64,000 bases of DNA from Mobiluncus sp963511525 (GCF_963511525.1 NZ_CAUPIY010000005.1:62001-126000), one strand, 5' to 3'. Shown: positions 51,592-60,510, numbered from the stretch's first letter. Made by a program: numbers and translations. Notes: a model not told the origin generated them from the sequence alone.

Positions 51592-52299
51592 CTACCGGAG
51601 CTTCCAAGTTTTGCGGTGCCAAACACTCGTGCCCAATTCAGCCAGCGCCGCTCGATGGGCGGCAGTTCCGTAGCCCACATTTTTCGCCCAGCCGTATCCG
51701 GGGTCGCACAAGCTGCGCATGAAGGCGTCCCGGTACACTTTCGCCAGTACGGACGCACCGGCGATTACGGCGGATTTCCCATCCCCCTTGACCAGGGTTT
51801 CCACGCTGACTTCCGGGGAACTCACTAGGTTTCCCGCCCCGGCAAACAGGTCGGGTTGCCCCGGCGGCGCGAGGTAGTCAAGGTTTCCGTCTAATAGAAG
51901 CCTTTGCGGCAGATGTCCACGGGCGTCCAACTCGTTCAGCGCGCGCCAACCCGCCAAACGCAGCGCGGGGATAATCCCCAATTCGTCGATTTCCGTATTC
52001 GAAGCTTGACCAATGGCAAAGTCCCTGACCCAGGCTCTGATGGGTTCTTGCAGTGCCAAGCGGCGGCGTTCCGTAAGCTGCTTGGAATCGTTCAATCCGG
52101 CAGGGAAACCCTGGGGAAAATCCGGGTTTTCCAGGCTACGCTGGTCAATCACCGTCACACCCACGCAAACCGGACCCGCCAGAGCGCCGCGCCCGACCTC
52201 GTCCATCCCCCCAATCAGAGGGAGGTGTCCCTCACGACTGTTGCCACCGCGCTTCGCCAAAGCGGACAAAGCCGCGGTTTCCCAAGATAAATCAACCAC
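51592..52299 (-). CDS. rnhB: ribonuclease HII
   Basis: Encodes 235 residues. The catalytic start GGMDEVGRGALAGPV supplies the Asp-Glu pair; DGNLDYL and a later Asp complete the acidic set, and 'SVLAKVYRDAFM' is the normal C-terminal part. It removes ribonucleotides from DNA and RNA in RNA-DNA hybrids. It follows lepB by 10 bp. Confidence 0.94.
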   Translation of the reverse strand: MVDLSWETAALSALAKRGGNSREGHLPLIGGMDEVGRGALAGPVCVGVTVIDQRSLENPDFPQGFPAGLNDSKQLTERRRLALQEPIRAWVRDFAIGQASNTEIDELGIIPALRLAGWRALNELDARGHLPQRLLLDGNLDYLAPPGQPDLFAGAGNLVSSPEVSVETLVKGDGKSAVIAGASVLAKVYRDAFMRSLCDPGYGWAKNVGYGTAAHRAALAELGTSVWHRKTWKLR

Positions 52300-52309
52300 T
52301 CAGCGTGCC

Positions 52310-53647
52310 TCAACCCCCGTGGGGACGCGTCTCGAATGCTTCAGAGTTGAATTCGTCAGCCGGGGCGGCAGGCTTGGGTATATTGTAAAAAGCACAGCTG
52401 GGCGTAATGAACTTCATCCGTTCAATCGGCCAAATCACCACAAAAGCCCGCCCCACCACGTTCGATTCAGAGACAAAACCGTGGGAAGGCTTGTCCTGGT
52501 GCCAACGGGAATCGGCGGAATGCGGCCGATTATCCCCCATCACCCACAGCGACTTTTGGGGCACGACCACAGAAAACTCGATGTCAGACGAGACCCCGGT
52601 CTTGGGGATGTAGTCCTCATCGATGGACTTGCCGTTGATGGTCATCAGCCCGTCCTCGTCACAGCAAGTCACGTCATCTCCGGGCAATCCAATCACACGT
52701 TTGATCAGGTAACCTTGAGAATCTTCAGGCAGCAAGCCCACGAAAATCCCGAAACTCTTAATCTTGGTGGCAATCTGGAACGGAGTGTTGTCAGGAGGGC
52801 GTTTGCGCATCTGCTCGGCGGCGCTTTCGCTCCATCCCTCCACGTCTTCAAAAACGATGATGTCGCCGCGGTTGATGTCTCCGTGCCGGGCGGAAAACTT
52901 GTTGACCAGCACAGAGTCGTTAATCATCAGGGTTTTTTCCATGGACTGCGACGGGATGTAAAAGGGCTGCAACAGAAACAGTCGAATCAGCGAACTGATG
53001 GCCAGCGCCGTAATCACCACCGCGATGAACTCGAAGTACCACGGCAAATCCAACGCCATATGCGAGCGGTCTGAACCCTCTGGTCCGGGTCTCGCCCCGG
53101 GAGGAAGGGCGTTCATACCCGCCGGTCCGGGAATCCTATTGCCACGCCTCCGTTTCGTTTCGTCTTCCTCATCGTCGAGTTGAAAGGCGGTTTCGTCGTC
53201 CTCTTTGAGAAATTTTTGTTCTCCAGAAATCTCGGGCAATTCCTCGATTCCTGGCATCATACCGGGAAAAGGCATCGCACCATAGGGCGGGAAAGGCATC
53301 CCGGGAAACGGCCCCATCCCCGCCGGCGGAAGCCCCCCAGGCCCCGGCATTAACGGCATCCCGTTGGGATTCATTCCAGGAAACTCCATCCCGTCCGGTG
53401 GCGGAAACTGCGGAGGGTATCCTCCCGGGAAAGCCTCTGGCGGGAAAGGCATTCCTGCACCTCCCGGCCCATACGCCCCCTCTTCACCAGGAAGCGGCCC
53501 ACCGGGGAACCCTTCGTAACCGGCAGGAAAAGGGCCGGGCATGGTTCCCGCCCCGGCAAACTGCGGATTCATGCCGAAGCCGTCCGGGGAGGCACCCGAG
53601 AACTGGGCGTCTCGGTTGTCATTCTCAGGCTGCTGGGGCATCGTCAT
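52310..53647 (-). CDS. lepB: signal peptidase I with long Pro/Gly/Met-rich extension
   Basis: Encodes 445 residues. Residues 1-about 140 are low complexity (repeats of FPGGP, PPPDGMEFPGMNP, GPFPGMPFPPYG). Then comes one membrane span near 205-225 and the serine protease domain: FYIPSQSMEKT gives the nucleophile Ser, 'GYLIKRVIGLPGDDV' the general base Lys, and MGDNRPHSADSR the box E. It cleaves secreted-protein signal peptides outside the membrane. The cytosolic extension is about 100 residues longer than usual and resembles the collagen-like protein at 26863-28941. Confidence 0.92.
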   Translation of the reverse strand: MTMPQQPENDNRDAQFSGASPDGFGMNPQFAGAGTMPGPFPAGYEGFPGGPLPGEEGAYGPGGAGMPFPPEAFPGGYPPQFPPPDGMEFPGMNPNGMPLMPGPGGLPPAGMGPFPGMPFPPYGAMPFPGMMPGIEELPEISGEQKFLKEDDETAFQLDDEEDETKRRRGNRIPGPAGMNALPPGARPGPEGSDRSHMALDLPWYFEFIAVVITALAISSLIRLFLLQPFYIPSQSMEKTLMINDSVLVNKFSARHGDINRGDIIVFEDVEGWSESAAEQMRKRPPDNTPFQIATKIKSFGIFVGLLPEDSQGYLIKRVIGLPGDDVTCCDEDGLMTINGKSIDEDYIPKTGVSSDIEFSVVVPQKSLWVMGDNRPHSADSRWHQDKPSHGFVSESNVVGRAFVVIWPIERMKFITPSCAFYNIPKPAAPADEFNSEAFETRPHGG

Positions 53648-53670
53648 AACAAAAAGAATAGCCTAAAAGC

Positions 53671-53713
53671 CTAAAGGAAGCCCGAACATTTACGGTCCGA
53701 GCTTCCTTTTTAG
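53671..53713. terminator. hairpin between rplS and lepB
   Basis: CTAAAGGAAGC (53671-53681) pairs with GCTTCCTTTTTAG (53701-53713) around a long imperfect loop. A T run sits within the right arm on the plus strand and an equivalent CCTTTAGGCTTTTAGG follows on the minus strand, so it can act as a terminator for rplS. Confidence 0.55.
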
Positions 53714-53816
53714 GATGAATTTTTGCGACAGATTCCGCCTTGACTTTCTGACTGTCTAAAGCCGGTTTTCTCGCTTTCTCCGACTGGGAGTCAGCGGCTG
53801 CCGCGATGTCTGCGGG

Positions 53817-54164
53817 TCAGCGCTTTTCGATAACCTTAGCCGCCTTGCCGTGACGATCACGCAGGTAGTACAGCTTGGCGCGGCGCACATCGCCGCGGGT
53901 CACTACCTCAATCTTGTCGACGGTCGGGGCGTGCAGCGGGAAAGTACGTTCCACACCGGTACCGAAAGACAGCTTCCGCACGGTGAAGGTTTCCCCTACC
54001 CCGCCGCCGTGACGAGCGATAACTACGCCCTGGAAAATCTGAATACGGGAACGGTTCCCCTCGATAACCTTTACGTGTACTTTTACGGTGTCGCCCGGAC
54101 GAAAATCCGGAACATCCTCACGCATTACGGCTTTGCCGATTTCCTCAACCAGAGGCTTCTGCAT
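53817..54164 (-). CDS. rplS: 50S ribosomal protein L19
   Basis: Encodes 115 residues. 'PDFRPGDTVKVHVKVIEGNR' and the C-terminal KLYYLRDRHGKAAKVIEKR are canonical. GGAGAAACA precedes the ATG. It stands alone, with a 264-bp gap to trmD, and is followed by a terminator. Confidence 0.96.
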   Translation of the reverse strand: MQKPLVEEIGKAVMREDVPDFRPGDTVKVHVKVIEGNRSRIQIFQGVVIARHGGGVGETFTVRKLSFGTGVERTFPLHAPTVDKIEVVTRGDVRRAKLYYLRDRHGKAAKVIEKR

Positions 54165-54428
54165 TGTTTCTCCTTGACGCTCCTGCCACAGGTCAAAAAC
54201 GTCTCACTGCGGGCACCTTACGCCATAGCGTTGTGCCGATTGTTTATCGCTCCGTGTTCGGGTCCCCCTGTGGCAGGTTGCCCGCGAAGCCGTACCATTT
54301 TGCCACAAACCTAGGCCGGAACGCCACTTTTGCCGTTGCACACTCGATTCATCCACCCAGTCACACCAAACCGGCGCTGATTCGTGGGCCGCGCGGGACG
54401 GCATCGCGTCCGCGAAATTACGCACCCA

Positions 54429-55940
54429 TCAGGCACTATCTCGGTCGAAAACCCGGCGCATCACCACGTCTTGGTTTTCCATGCCCCCCACTGTAAATGT
54501 TCGTTTTCCGACGCGCCGAAATCCGTGGTGTTTATAGAATTTTTGGGCCCGTTTGTTGTAAATCGAGGTCCCCAGGCACACTCCCGGGGCATTACTGACC
54601 CTCGCCAAGTCTGTCAATGCCGCTTCCAGCAGCGCCCCGGACAGTCCTGTGGAATGCAGGGCTTCGCGCACATAGCACTTCGACAGGTAAGCGTCCCCGG
54701 CAATAATCCCCGCCTGCGCAGCTTCCGCCTCGCCCAGCTGTACCTTCGCATAGGTATATCCCACCAGTTCACCACCCATTTCTGCCACCCAGTAGCGATG
54801 TTCTTGAGGATTATCGAGACGTGCTTTCACCGCCTCGATGTCGAACTCAACGGCTACGAACTGGGCAATAGCATCGGCACTGACGTAGGCGGGACAAGCC
54901 AAGGGGAACGTCTCCGACCCCAAAGCGGACAACGCTAGGGCCTCCCCTCGGTCGGGCTGGCGAATCCGCAGGGGAACCGCAACCAAATCCGCAGCTCCCG
55001 GCCGCGCCTCGCTTGCCGGCAGCACGTCACCCGCCGACCTCGCCTGGTGCGCCCCGCACACCCCTCCCGCCTCGCACAAATGAGACAGACCGATAGCCTC
55101 CAAATCCTGGGGCGCCACATAAAGCCATCCCAGCGAGGCCAGCTTTTCTCGCCCGCGCTTGCTCAACAGTCCAGCGTCCAAGCCCGCCAGCAAATCCGGG
55201 CGCCGCAGGCAGGTTTTTTCGATGGCTCGTTCCCGGCGCCAGGCTTCGATTTCGGCGTGGTTTCCGCCTTTCAACACCTCGGGAACAGCCAGGTCACGCC
55301 ACACTTCGGGACGGGTATAGCAGGGGTATTCCAACAGCCCCGTCCCCTCATAAGACTCCTCCACCAAAGACTCCGGGTTACCCACCATGCCATCGAGCAG
55401 CCGTCCTACGGCTTCAATCAGCGCCACGGCCGCAATTTCCCCGCCGTTGAGCACATAATCCCCCAAGGAATATTCAAACACTTCCAAGTCAGGATATCGT
55501 TGCTGGTCAGCATAGTGCTGGGCGACTCGCGAATCGATGCCCTCGTAACGCCCGCAAGCGATAATGACATTGTCCGCGTTCGTGGCTATCTGCCGGACTT
55601 TTGCCTGGGTCAGCGGCACTCCGGAGGGCGTAGGAATCGCCAGAATAGTTTTCGGGTTCACCAGGCCGGTCGGGCGGCTTTCCGGGGCGCTGTCCGCGGG
55701 TTGGCCTGGCAGGTCGCCTCGTGCGGCATCGATGGCTTTGCCCCAAATATCAGCCCGCATCACCATGCCGGCTCCCCCGCCGTAGGGAGTGTCGTCAACG
55801 GAATGGTGTGGATCATCGGTGAAGTCGCGCAGATTCGTGACGTCCCAGCTCAGCACCCCGTTTTGCGCCGCTTTGCCCAGCAGCGACAAACCGAGCACCT
55901 CAAAGAACTCGGGGAAAATCGTCAGAATCTGAAAACGCAT
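54429..55940 (-). CDS. trmD: TrmD tRNA (guanine37-N1)-methyltransferase fused to a GNAT acetyltransferase
   Basis: Encodes 503 residues from ATG 55940. Residues 1-about 270 are a full SPOUT TrmD: MRFQILTIFPEFF, 'DDTPYGGGAGMVMRADIWGK', the knotted 'CGRYEGIDSRVAQHY' and LGDYVLNGGE. After a variable linker (about 275-325) a second domain follows: RIRQPDRGEALALSAL, 'RYWVAEMGGELVGYTYAKVQ', LSKCYVREALHSTGLSGAL and YNKRAQKFYKHHGFRRVG, a GNAT acyltransferase. The AcCoA-binding loop is atypical but the C-terminal YxxxGF-like end is clear. No stop lies between the parts. The acetyl acceptor is unknown. Confidence 0.9.
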   Translation of the reverse strand: MRFQILTIFPEFFEVLGLSLLGKAAQNGVLSWDVTNLRDFTDDPHHSVDDTPYGGGAGMVMRADIWGKAIDAARGDLPGQPADSAPESRPTGLVNPKTILAIPTPSGVPLTQAKVRQIATNADNVIIACGRYEGIDSRVAQHYADQQRYPDLEVFEYSLGDYVLNGGEIAAVALIEAVGRLLDGMVGNPESLVEESYEGTGLLEYPCYTRPEVWRDLAVPEVLKGGNHAEIEAWRRERAIEKTCLRRPDLLAGLDAGLLSKRGREKLASLGWLYVAPQDLEAIGLSHLCEAGGVCGAHQARSAGDVLPASEARPGAADLVAVPLRIRQPDRGEALALSALGSETFPLACPAYVSADAIAQFVAVEFDIEAVKARLDNPQEHRYWVAEMGGELVGYTYAKVQLGEAEAAQAGIIAGDAYLSKCYVREALHSTGLSGALLEAALTDLARVSNAPGVCLGTSIYNKRAQKFYKHHGFRRVGKRTFTVGGMENQDVVMRRVFDRDSA

Positions 55941-55999
55941 CATCCTCACCTTTATTCAGAAAGTCTATCGACAACCTGACCGGAAAACGTCGGACCGTC

Positions 56000-56581
56000 C
56001 TAGTGCGGCGGAAACAATCCTCCGGGCGGATCCATCGTGACCACCTGATTATCTAAATCGACATCAGGAACGATTTCATAAACAAAAGGCACCAAAATTT
56101 TTTCCCCACCCGCAGTCGTGACTTCCAACAGGTCCTGGGCTGGGGCCAGCAGCAGGTCGCTGACGGTGCCGAGAGTTTTCCCCGCCAGGTCCACCGCTCG
56201 CAACCCCACTAGTTCGTGGCGGTAAAAGCCCTCGTCGCTCTCACTTTGTTCGAGGTAGTTGGCGGTTTGCGTATCGGCGGTGCCGGGTTCGGTTGAGTCT
56301 CCGGCCTCGGTGAACAAGGCCGGTGCATCTGTTTCTATATACAGTTTCGTCCCGCTGAGGGTTTCGGCGCCGTTGCGGTCGGGGATTTCCTGGAAAGACA
56401 CCACAAAATGTTTACCGCTCATCCGCGCTCGGTTTACCGTCAGCGTAGCCGGGGTTTTCCGGCTGGTTAACAGGACTGTACCGGGAGCGAACCGAGAACC
56501 CGGGTCGTCCGTGTGCAGGGCGACCCGGACTTCGCCGCGAACCCCGCTGGCGCGCCCGATGACCCCAACCGTGAGCTTCAC
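56000..56581 (-). CDS. rimM: ribosome maturation factor RimM
   Basis: Encodes 193 residues. N-terminal RimM domain 'LTVGVIGRASGVRGEVRVAL', a Glu/Asp-rich insertion (about 95-115), then the PRC-barrel with 'EGFYRHELVGLRAVDL'. It assists 16S processing near S19. It lies 60 bp before trmD on the same strand, the standard order. Confidence 0.93.
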   Translation of the reverse strand: MKLTVGVIGRASGVRGEVRVALHTDDPGSRFAPGTVLLTSRKTPATLTVNRARMSGKHFVVSFQEIPDRNGAETLSGTKLYIETDAPALFTEAGDSTEPGTADTQTANYLEQSESDEGFYRHELVGLRAVDLAGKTLGTVSDLLLAPAQDLLEVTTAGGEKILVPFVYEIVPDVDLDNQVVTMDPPGGLFPPH

Positions 56582-56660
56582 CGCTGACCCCTTCCCGACT
56601 CGATAAGTGCGTTAAAAAGTTTGACCCCCGCTATCGGCGGGGATCAAACCAAATGACTAC

Positions 56661-56906
56661 TTAATGCCGATCTTGGTCGATGACATCGACGCGGACGCTA
56701 CCCTGAGTAGACAGTGCCGAAGCCACCGAACGCAGCGCTTTCGCGGTGCGGCCATTACGGCCAATAACTCGACCCAAATCCGAGGGGGCAACGTGTACTT
56801 CCAGGAGCTTGCCGCGGCGCAACGACTTTTCGCTCACGCGCACGGCTTCTGGCTCGTCGACGATGCCGCTGACCAAATGTTCCAGAGAATCTGCAAGCAT
56901 CGACAT
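56661..56906 (-). CDS. khpA: KhpA, KH-domain RNA-binding protein
   Basis: Encodes 81 residues, one KH domain with 'LGRVIGRNGRTAKALRSVAS' (the GxxG loop is GRNG). This YlqC/KhpA family binds RNA and pairs with KhpB in other Gram-positives. The start shares one base with the rpsP stop (TAATG), so it is coupled to S16 synthesis. Confidence 0.93.
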   Translation of the reverse strand: MSMLADSLEHLVSGIVDEPEAVRVSEKSLRRGKLLEVHVAPSDLGRVIGRNGRTAKALRSVASALSTQGSVRVDVIDQDRH

Positions 56907-57400
56907 TATTGCGCCGCTTCCTCAGTCTTTTCTTCTGCCGGGGCTTCCTCAGCCTTTTCCTCAGCGGGAGCTTCCTCTGCCTTTTCCTCGGCCTTCGCGG
57001 CCTCTTCGGCTTCCTTCTTCGCCTTGGCTTCGGCTTCGGCCTTCTTTGCCTTCGCCTTTTCCGCGGCGTCATCCGCAGCCTTCACCGCGGCCTCCACATC
57101 GGCTCCCGCGTCCTTAACCTGGATACGGTTCTCAACGACCTTGGCGCCCTTGAACGTCGCCCAATCGCCGGACAACACCAAGAAACGGTGTACCGCGTCG
57201 GACGGCTGGGCTCCCACGCTCAACCAGTACTGGATGCGCTCCGAGTTCAGTTCAATCAAAGACGGCTGCTGGTTGGGGTCGTACTTGCCGACCTCCTCGA
57301 TGACACGACCGTCGCGCTTCTTGCGGCTGTCGACCACGACCACCCGGTAAATGGGGTGGTGAATCTTGCCAATTCGCTTCAAACGAATACGTACTGCCAC
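56906..57400 (-). CDS. rpsP: 30S ribosomal protein S16 with acidic tail
   Basis: Encodes 164 residues from GTG 57400 with AAGGAGAG upstream. Residues 1-85 are canonical S16 ('IGKIHHPIYRVVVVDSRKKR'). The rest is an Ala/Lys/Glu-rich helical tail ending in repeats of KAEEAPAEE. The tail is twice as long as typical and resembles the S2 tail. First gene of the rpsP-khpA-rimM-trmD operon. Confidence 0.94.
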   Translation of the reverse strand: MAVRIRLKRIGKIHHPIYRVVVVDSRKKRDGRVIEEVGKYDPNQQPSLIELNSERIQYWLSVGAQPSDAVHRFLVLSGDWATFKGAKVVENRIQVKDAGADVEAAVKAADDAAEKAKAKKAEAEAKAKKEAEEAAKAEEKAEEAPAEEKAEEAPAEEKTEEAAQ

Positions 57401-57707
57401 TGTTGTGACTCTCCTTGCAATTCATGTCGCGAGCGCACAAAACCCCAGGTAGGGAAACACTAAAGCCTTGTTTTGCTCAAAATCCGGGGCCGTGGCCACG
57501 AGAGGGCGGCGACCAAAGCCCAGTACAACGTTCCATTATGCCCGATTTCTCACGATTTTTAAAATTCAACAGCCCTACCGGTTTAGTCTCCGCTTTCGCA
57601 CCGGTGGCGCGGACGGTGCCGCGGGCAGAACAGGGTTTTTGCGGGGCTGGAAACGTGAGAAAATACCAAACGAACGAAGCCTGCAAAGGCATAGAAAGGA
57701 TTAAGTG
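57401..57707. other. divergent region between rpsP and pfkA
   Basis: No gene. On the minus strand a -10-like CATAAT at 57536-57541 may serve rpsP. On the plus strand an AAAGGATT before ATG 57708 is the pfkA ribosome binding site. A GC-rich CGGGGCCGTGGCC stem-like run is present near 57484-57496. Confidence 0.35.
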
Positions 57708-58832
57708 ATGGGTAATAAGCGTGTGGGGATTTTGACCGCTGGCGGGGACGCACCCGGCTTAAACGCGGCAATCCGGGGTTTTGGACGCACCGCCATCGGC
57801 GAATATGGAATGAAACTCATCGGGTTTCAAAACGGGTTTCGGGGTTTAGCCCTGGACAAGCACATCGAGTTGAATTCTGACTCGCTTTCCGGCATTTTGA
57901 CCGTGGGAGGCACCATTTTGGGCACCTCTCGGGACAAGGTGCATCGTCTGAATTTGGACGGTAGGGAACGCGATATGACCGCGGAAATCGCCAAGGTTTA
58001 TGATCGGAACAAATTGGACGCCCTGGTGACTTTGGGCGGTGGGGGGACCGCTAAAAATGCCCTGCGCCTGCAAAAGGCGGGGCTGAACGTGGTACACCTG
58101 CCCAAGACTATTGACAACGATATCTGGGGCACCGATGATTCTTTCGGCTTTGCTACCGCTTTGGAAATCGCCACTGAGGCGATTGACCGATTGCACTCCA
58201 CCGCGCACAGCCACCACCGAATTATCTTGGTGGAAATTATGGGTCACAAGGCCGGTTGGCTGACTTTGGGGTCGGGTATCGCCGGGGGTGCCGACGTGAT
58301 TTTGATTCCAGAAATCCCCTACACGATTGAGAGCATCACCAAGACTATTGAGCACCGCAAGAAAGCCGGTAAACATTTCTCGGTGGTGGCGGTAGCCGAG
58401 GGCGCGATGGACACCGAATATGCCGCACGTCTGCGGGTAGCGGATCAGCTCATTAAAGACGCCGATTCCCCCGAGACTAAGGAAATGGCACGCAATTCCA
58501 AAGTGCACTTGGTTGATTCTCACCGCGAGCACACGTTCACTTTGGCTCGCCAACTCGAAGCCGCTACCGGTTTAGAGACGCGCGTGACCATTCTGGGCTA
58601 CGTCCAACGCGGCGGCACCCCGGTGGCGGCCGACCGCGTACTGGCGACCCGGCTGGGAGCCGTGGGAGCTGCGGCGGTCGCTGACGGAGCTTCCGGAGTC
58701 ATGGTGGCGACGCGAGCCAGCGAAACCGAACTGGCGCCTTTGGAAGACATCGCTGGCAAAGTGAAATATGTGCCTACCGACCACGAGTGGGTGAAAGCCG
58801 CGCGGGGCGTGGAAGTCGGCCTGGGGGACTAA
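57708..58832 (+). CDS. pfkA: 6-phosphofructokinase, non-canonical phosphoryl-donor site
   Basis: Encodes 374 residues from ATG 57708. The fold is clear: 'GILTAGGDAPGLNAAIRGFG', active-site PKTIDNDIWGTD, and 'EIMGHKAGWLTLGSG' then PEIPY. The nucleotide loop reads LGGGGTAKN where ATP enzymes have GGDGS/T. The residue before TIDND is Lys, as in pyrophosphate-dependent enzymes, not Gly as in E. coli. Together these argue for PPi or another donor. It lies alone on the plus strand. Confidence 0.88.
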   Translation: MGNKRVGILTAGGDAPGLNAAIRGFGRTAIGEYGMKLIGFQNGFRGLALDKHIELNSDSLSGILTVGGTILGTSRDKVHRLNLDGRERDMTAEIAKVYDRNKLDALVTLGGGGTAKNALRLQKAGLNVVHLPKTIDNDIWGTDDSFGFATALEIATEAIDRLHSTAHSHHRIILVEIMGHKAGWLTLGSGIAGGADVILIPEIPYTIESITKTIEHRKKAGKHFSVVAVAEGAMDTEYAARLRVADQLIKDADSPETKEMARNSKVHLVDSHREHTFTLARQLEAATGLETRVTILGYVQRGGTPVAADRVLATRLGAVGAAAVADGASGVMVATRASETELAPLEDIAGKVKYVPTDHEWVKAARGVEVGLGD

Positions 58833-58939
58833 TCCCTGTGCGCCGTCTTTGGCGGGAAAACACCCAATGCCTGCAGGAACCGCTCGCACACTCTTGAGAA
58901 ACTGCCGGAACTTCCACAGTTTTTCACGCGCGATAAATC

Positions 58940-59083
58940 TTGCACAGATTTAACACGCCCCTGCCTATTTCGTTACAAATGCCGCTTAGGATGAGGCTAC
59001 AACTTAACTTCATTGCCAAGCCGACTCTGCCTAGCAGTTGAGGGGGCCAAAATCCGGGGCGCGGTGGCGTCCCGGATTTTTTT
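58940..59083 (+). ncRNA. candidate small RNA ending in an intrinsic terminator
   Basis: No frame in this interval codes a believable protein, yet it ends in a strong intrinsic terminator. A -10-like TAGGAT at about 58986 and runs such as TTGCAC upstream could start a transcript of 80-130 nt, but no good -35/-10 pair at 17 bp is seen. It could equally be the 3' UTR of pfkA. Confidence 0.25.
59049..59083 (+). terminator. strong intrinsic terminator, plus strand
   Basis: AAAATCCGGG (59049-59058) pairs exactly with CCCGGATTTT (59071-59080) and a T run extends to 59083. It ends either a small RNA or the pfkA transcript, 220 bp past the pfkA stop. Confidence 0.85.
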
Positions 59084-59189
59084 CTAACCGCGGTTTTGTG
59101 CTGGTCTGCGCCGGCACCCGGTTTGAGCTGCGTTTCAATCGCGAATCCGGCCCGGCGCCGGGGTGACCTGGTGGAGTCTGGGCTGCGGT

Positions 59190-59843
59190 TCAGTCGAAAA
59201 TGACTTGCCAGTTGGGGTCACGATGGGCTTTCAGGCACATCGCGACCTGTTCGGGCGTAGTTTTGCCCAGAGACAATTCCGGCAGCTCGTCCAGCCCAAA
59301 CCAGCCAATCTCGGTGGTTTCGAGGTTCTGGGCAAAGTCCCCGCCCAGCAGGGTGCATTCCACAAAAAACGCGTAAACATGAAATATACCCCTGCTGCGA
59401 TTATGTTTGCGCTTATCGATTAACGCCAGCAGCCTGTCGGTTTTCACCTGCATTCCGGATTCCTCGTAAGCCTCCTTGATGGTGTTTTCCCTCACACTCA
59501 GCCCCTCGTCAATCCAGCCTCCCGGCATGGACCAGCGCCCATCCGAGCCTTCATGCACCAGCAAAATCTTGTCTCCGTCCACGCCCGGACGCCCCGAGCC
59601 GTCACCAAAAATAGCGGCGCGGGAATCGACTTTCGGTGTGCGGTATCCGTAGTCCTCCAGCAGCACGTCCCGCGCCTGTTCGGGATCATTTCCCGTCAGG
59701 CGAGCCAGGAGTTCCGCCGCCAGTTCACGAGTCTGGGTCGCTCGATCCCTGTCATAGTCGTCATGACCATAGAACTCGCCGGCCTGACCAATAGCCTGCA
59801 GCTCCAATATGAGGTCCACCACGTCTTTATCTACCGTTTCCAC
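59190..59843 (-). CDS. NUDIX hydrolase with N-terminal NUDIX_N-type domain
   Basis: Encodes 217 residues from GTG 59843. Residues 1-60 are a helical domain often found before the Nudix fold ('LILELQAIGQAGEFYGHDDY'). The Nudix box occupies about 115-138 with the pattern GGWIDEGLSVRENTIKEAYE then ESG. An acidic C-terminus ends the protein. Substrate is not predictable; dinucleoside or NDP-sugar hydrolysis is typical. It stands alone. Confidence 0.85.
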   Translation of the reverse strand: METVDKDVVDLILELQAIGQAGEFYGHDDYDRDRATQTRELAAELLARLTGNDPEQARDVLLEDYGYRTPKVDSRAAIFGDGSGRPGVDGDKILLVHEGSDGRWSMPGGWIDEGLSVRENTIKEAYEESGMQVKTDRLLALIDKRKHNRSRGIFHVYAFFVECTLLGGDFAQNLETTEIGWFGLDELPELSLGKTTPEQVAMCLKAHRDPNWQVIFD

Positions 59844-59886
59844 TCGCCTTTTTCCTCGTCGTCGTAATTTTCAAAACCAATCAACA

Positions 59887-60318
59887 CTAGGACTGAATCA
59901 CGGGAAGGATCCATTTGTTCGCGCCAGGGCCGGCTTCGTCCAGGGTGTTGGTAGCAATGTCACCAACAGAGCGCACGCGTTTGGCGGCGTCTCTGGCAGC
60001 ACTACGCGCCTCACCAGCCGCAGAGAGGGGCAAAACGCCGAGTTTCATCATGGTGTTCACCATCGGGGGTCCCATGTGTCCGCTGACCACGGCCGCAATG
60101 CCGTGGTCGCGCATAAAACCCACAATCACAGCGTGCAGATTGCCGTGCGGACCTTGCTCGTGCAAAATGTCCCAACCGACCTGGAATTCTTGCCATTCCG
60201 TGATTTCATCGGCGGCGTTGAGGGTTGCTACCGCCATAGTCCGGGCTCGCCCCAGTCCACCCCCGACCTCCGTGCCGGCCACGTTGACCGCTATATTCAA
60301 GGTTTTCGCATCACTCAT
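59887..60318 (-). CDS. NifX/NifB-like (dinitrogenase cofactor family) domain protein
   Basis: Encodes 143 residues. 'IAVNVAGTEVGGGLGRARTM' then 'DHGIAAVVSGHMGPPMVNTM' are typical of the small NifX-like domain family. No nitrogen-fixation genes are nearby, so a role in metal-cluster or metal handling is only a family-based guess. It lies 43 bp after the NUDIX gene on the same strand but reads away from peptidase E. Confidence 0.75.
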   Translation of the reverse strand: MSDAKTLNIAVNVAGTEVGGGLGRARTMAVATLNAADEITEWQEFQVGWDILHEQGPHGNLHAVIVGFMRDHGIAAVVSGHMGPPMVNTMMKLGVLPLSAAGEARSAARDAAKRVRSVGDIATNTLDEAGPGANKWILPVIQS

Positions 60319-60510
60319 TTTCTATCCCAACTTTCGGTATAAGTTATTTTCAGCAATCCTGGTAACGCCAACGGGAGTTCCGCCTTTCAGCACCACTTTT
60401 ACCACCGCTTTCCGGCTTAATCCTATGCCAGACCGGACCGTAATGCCGACCAAACACCGAGCGCCAACCCCCGGATGATTCACACCGCTGTCCCGGCTAG
60501 GATGGTCATC

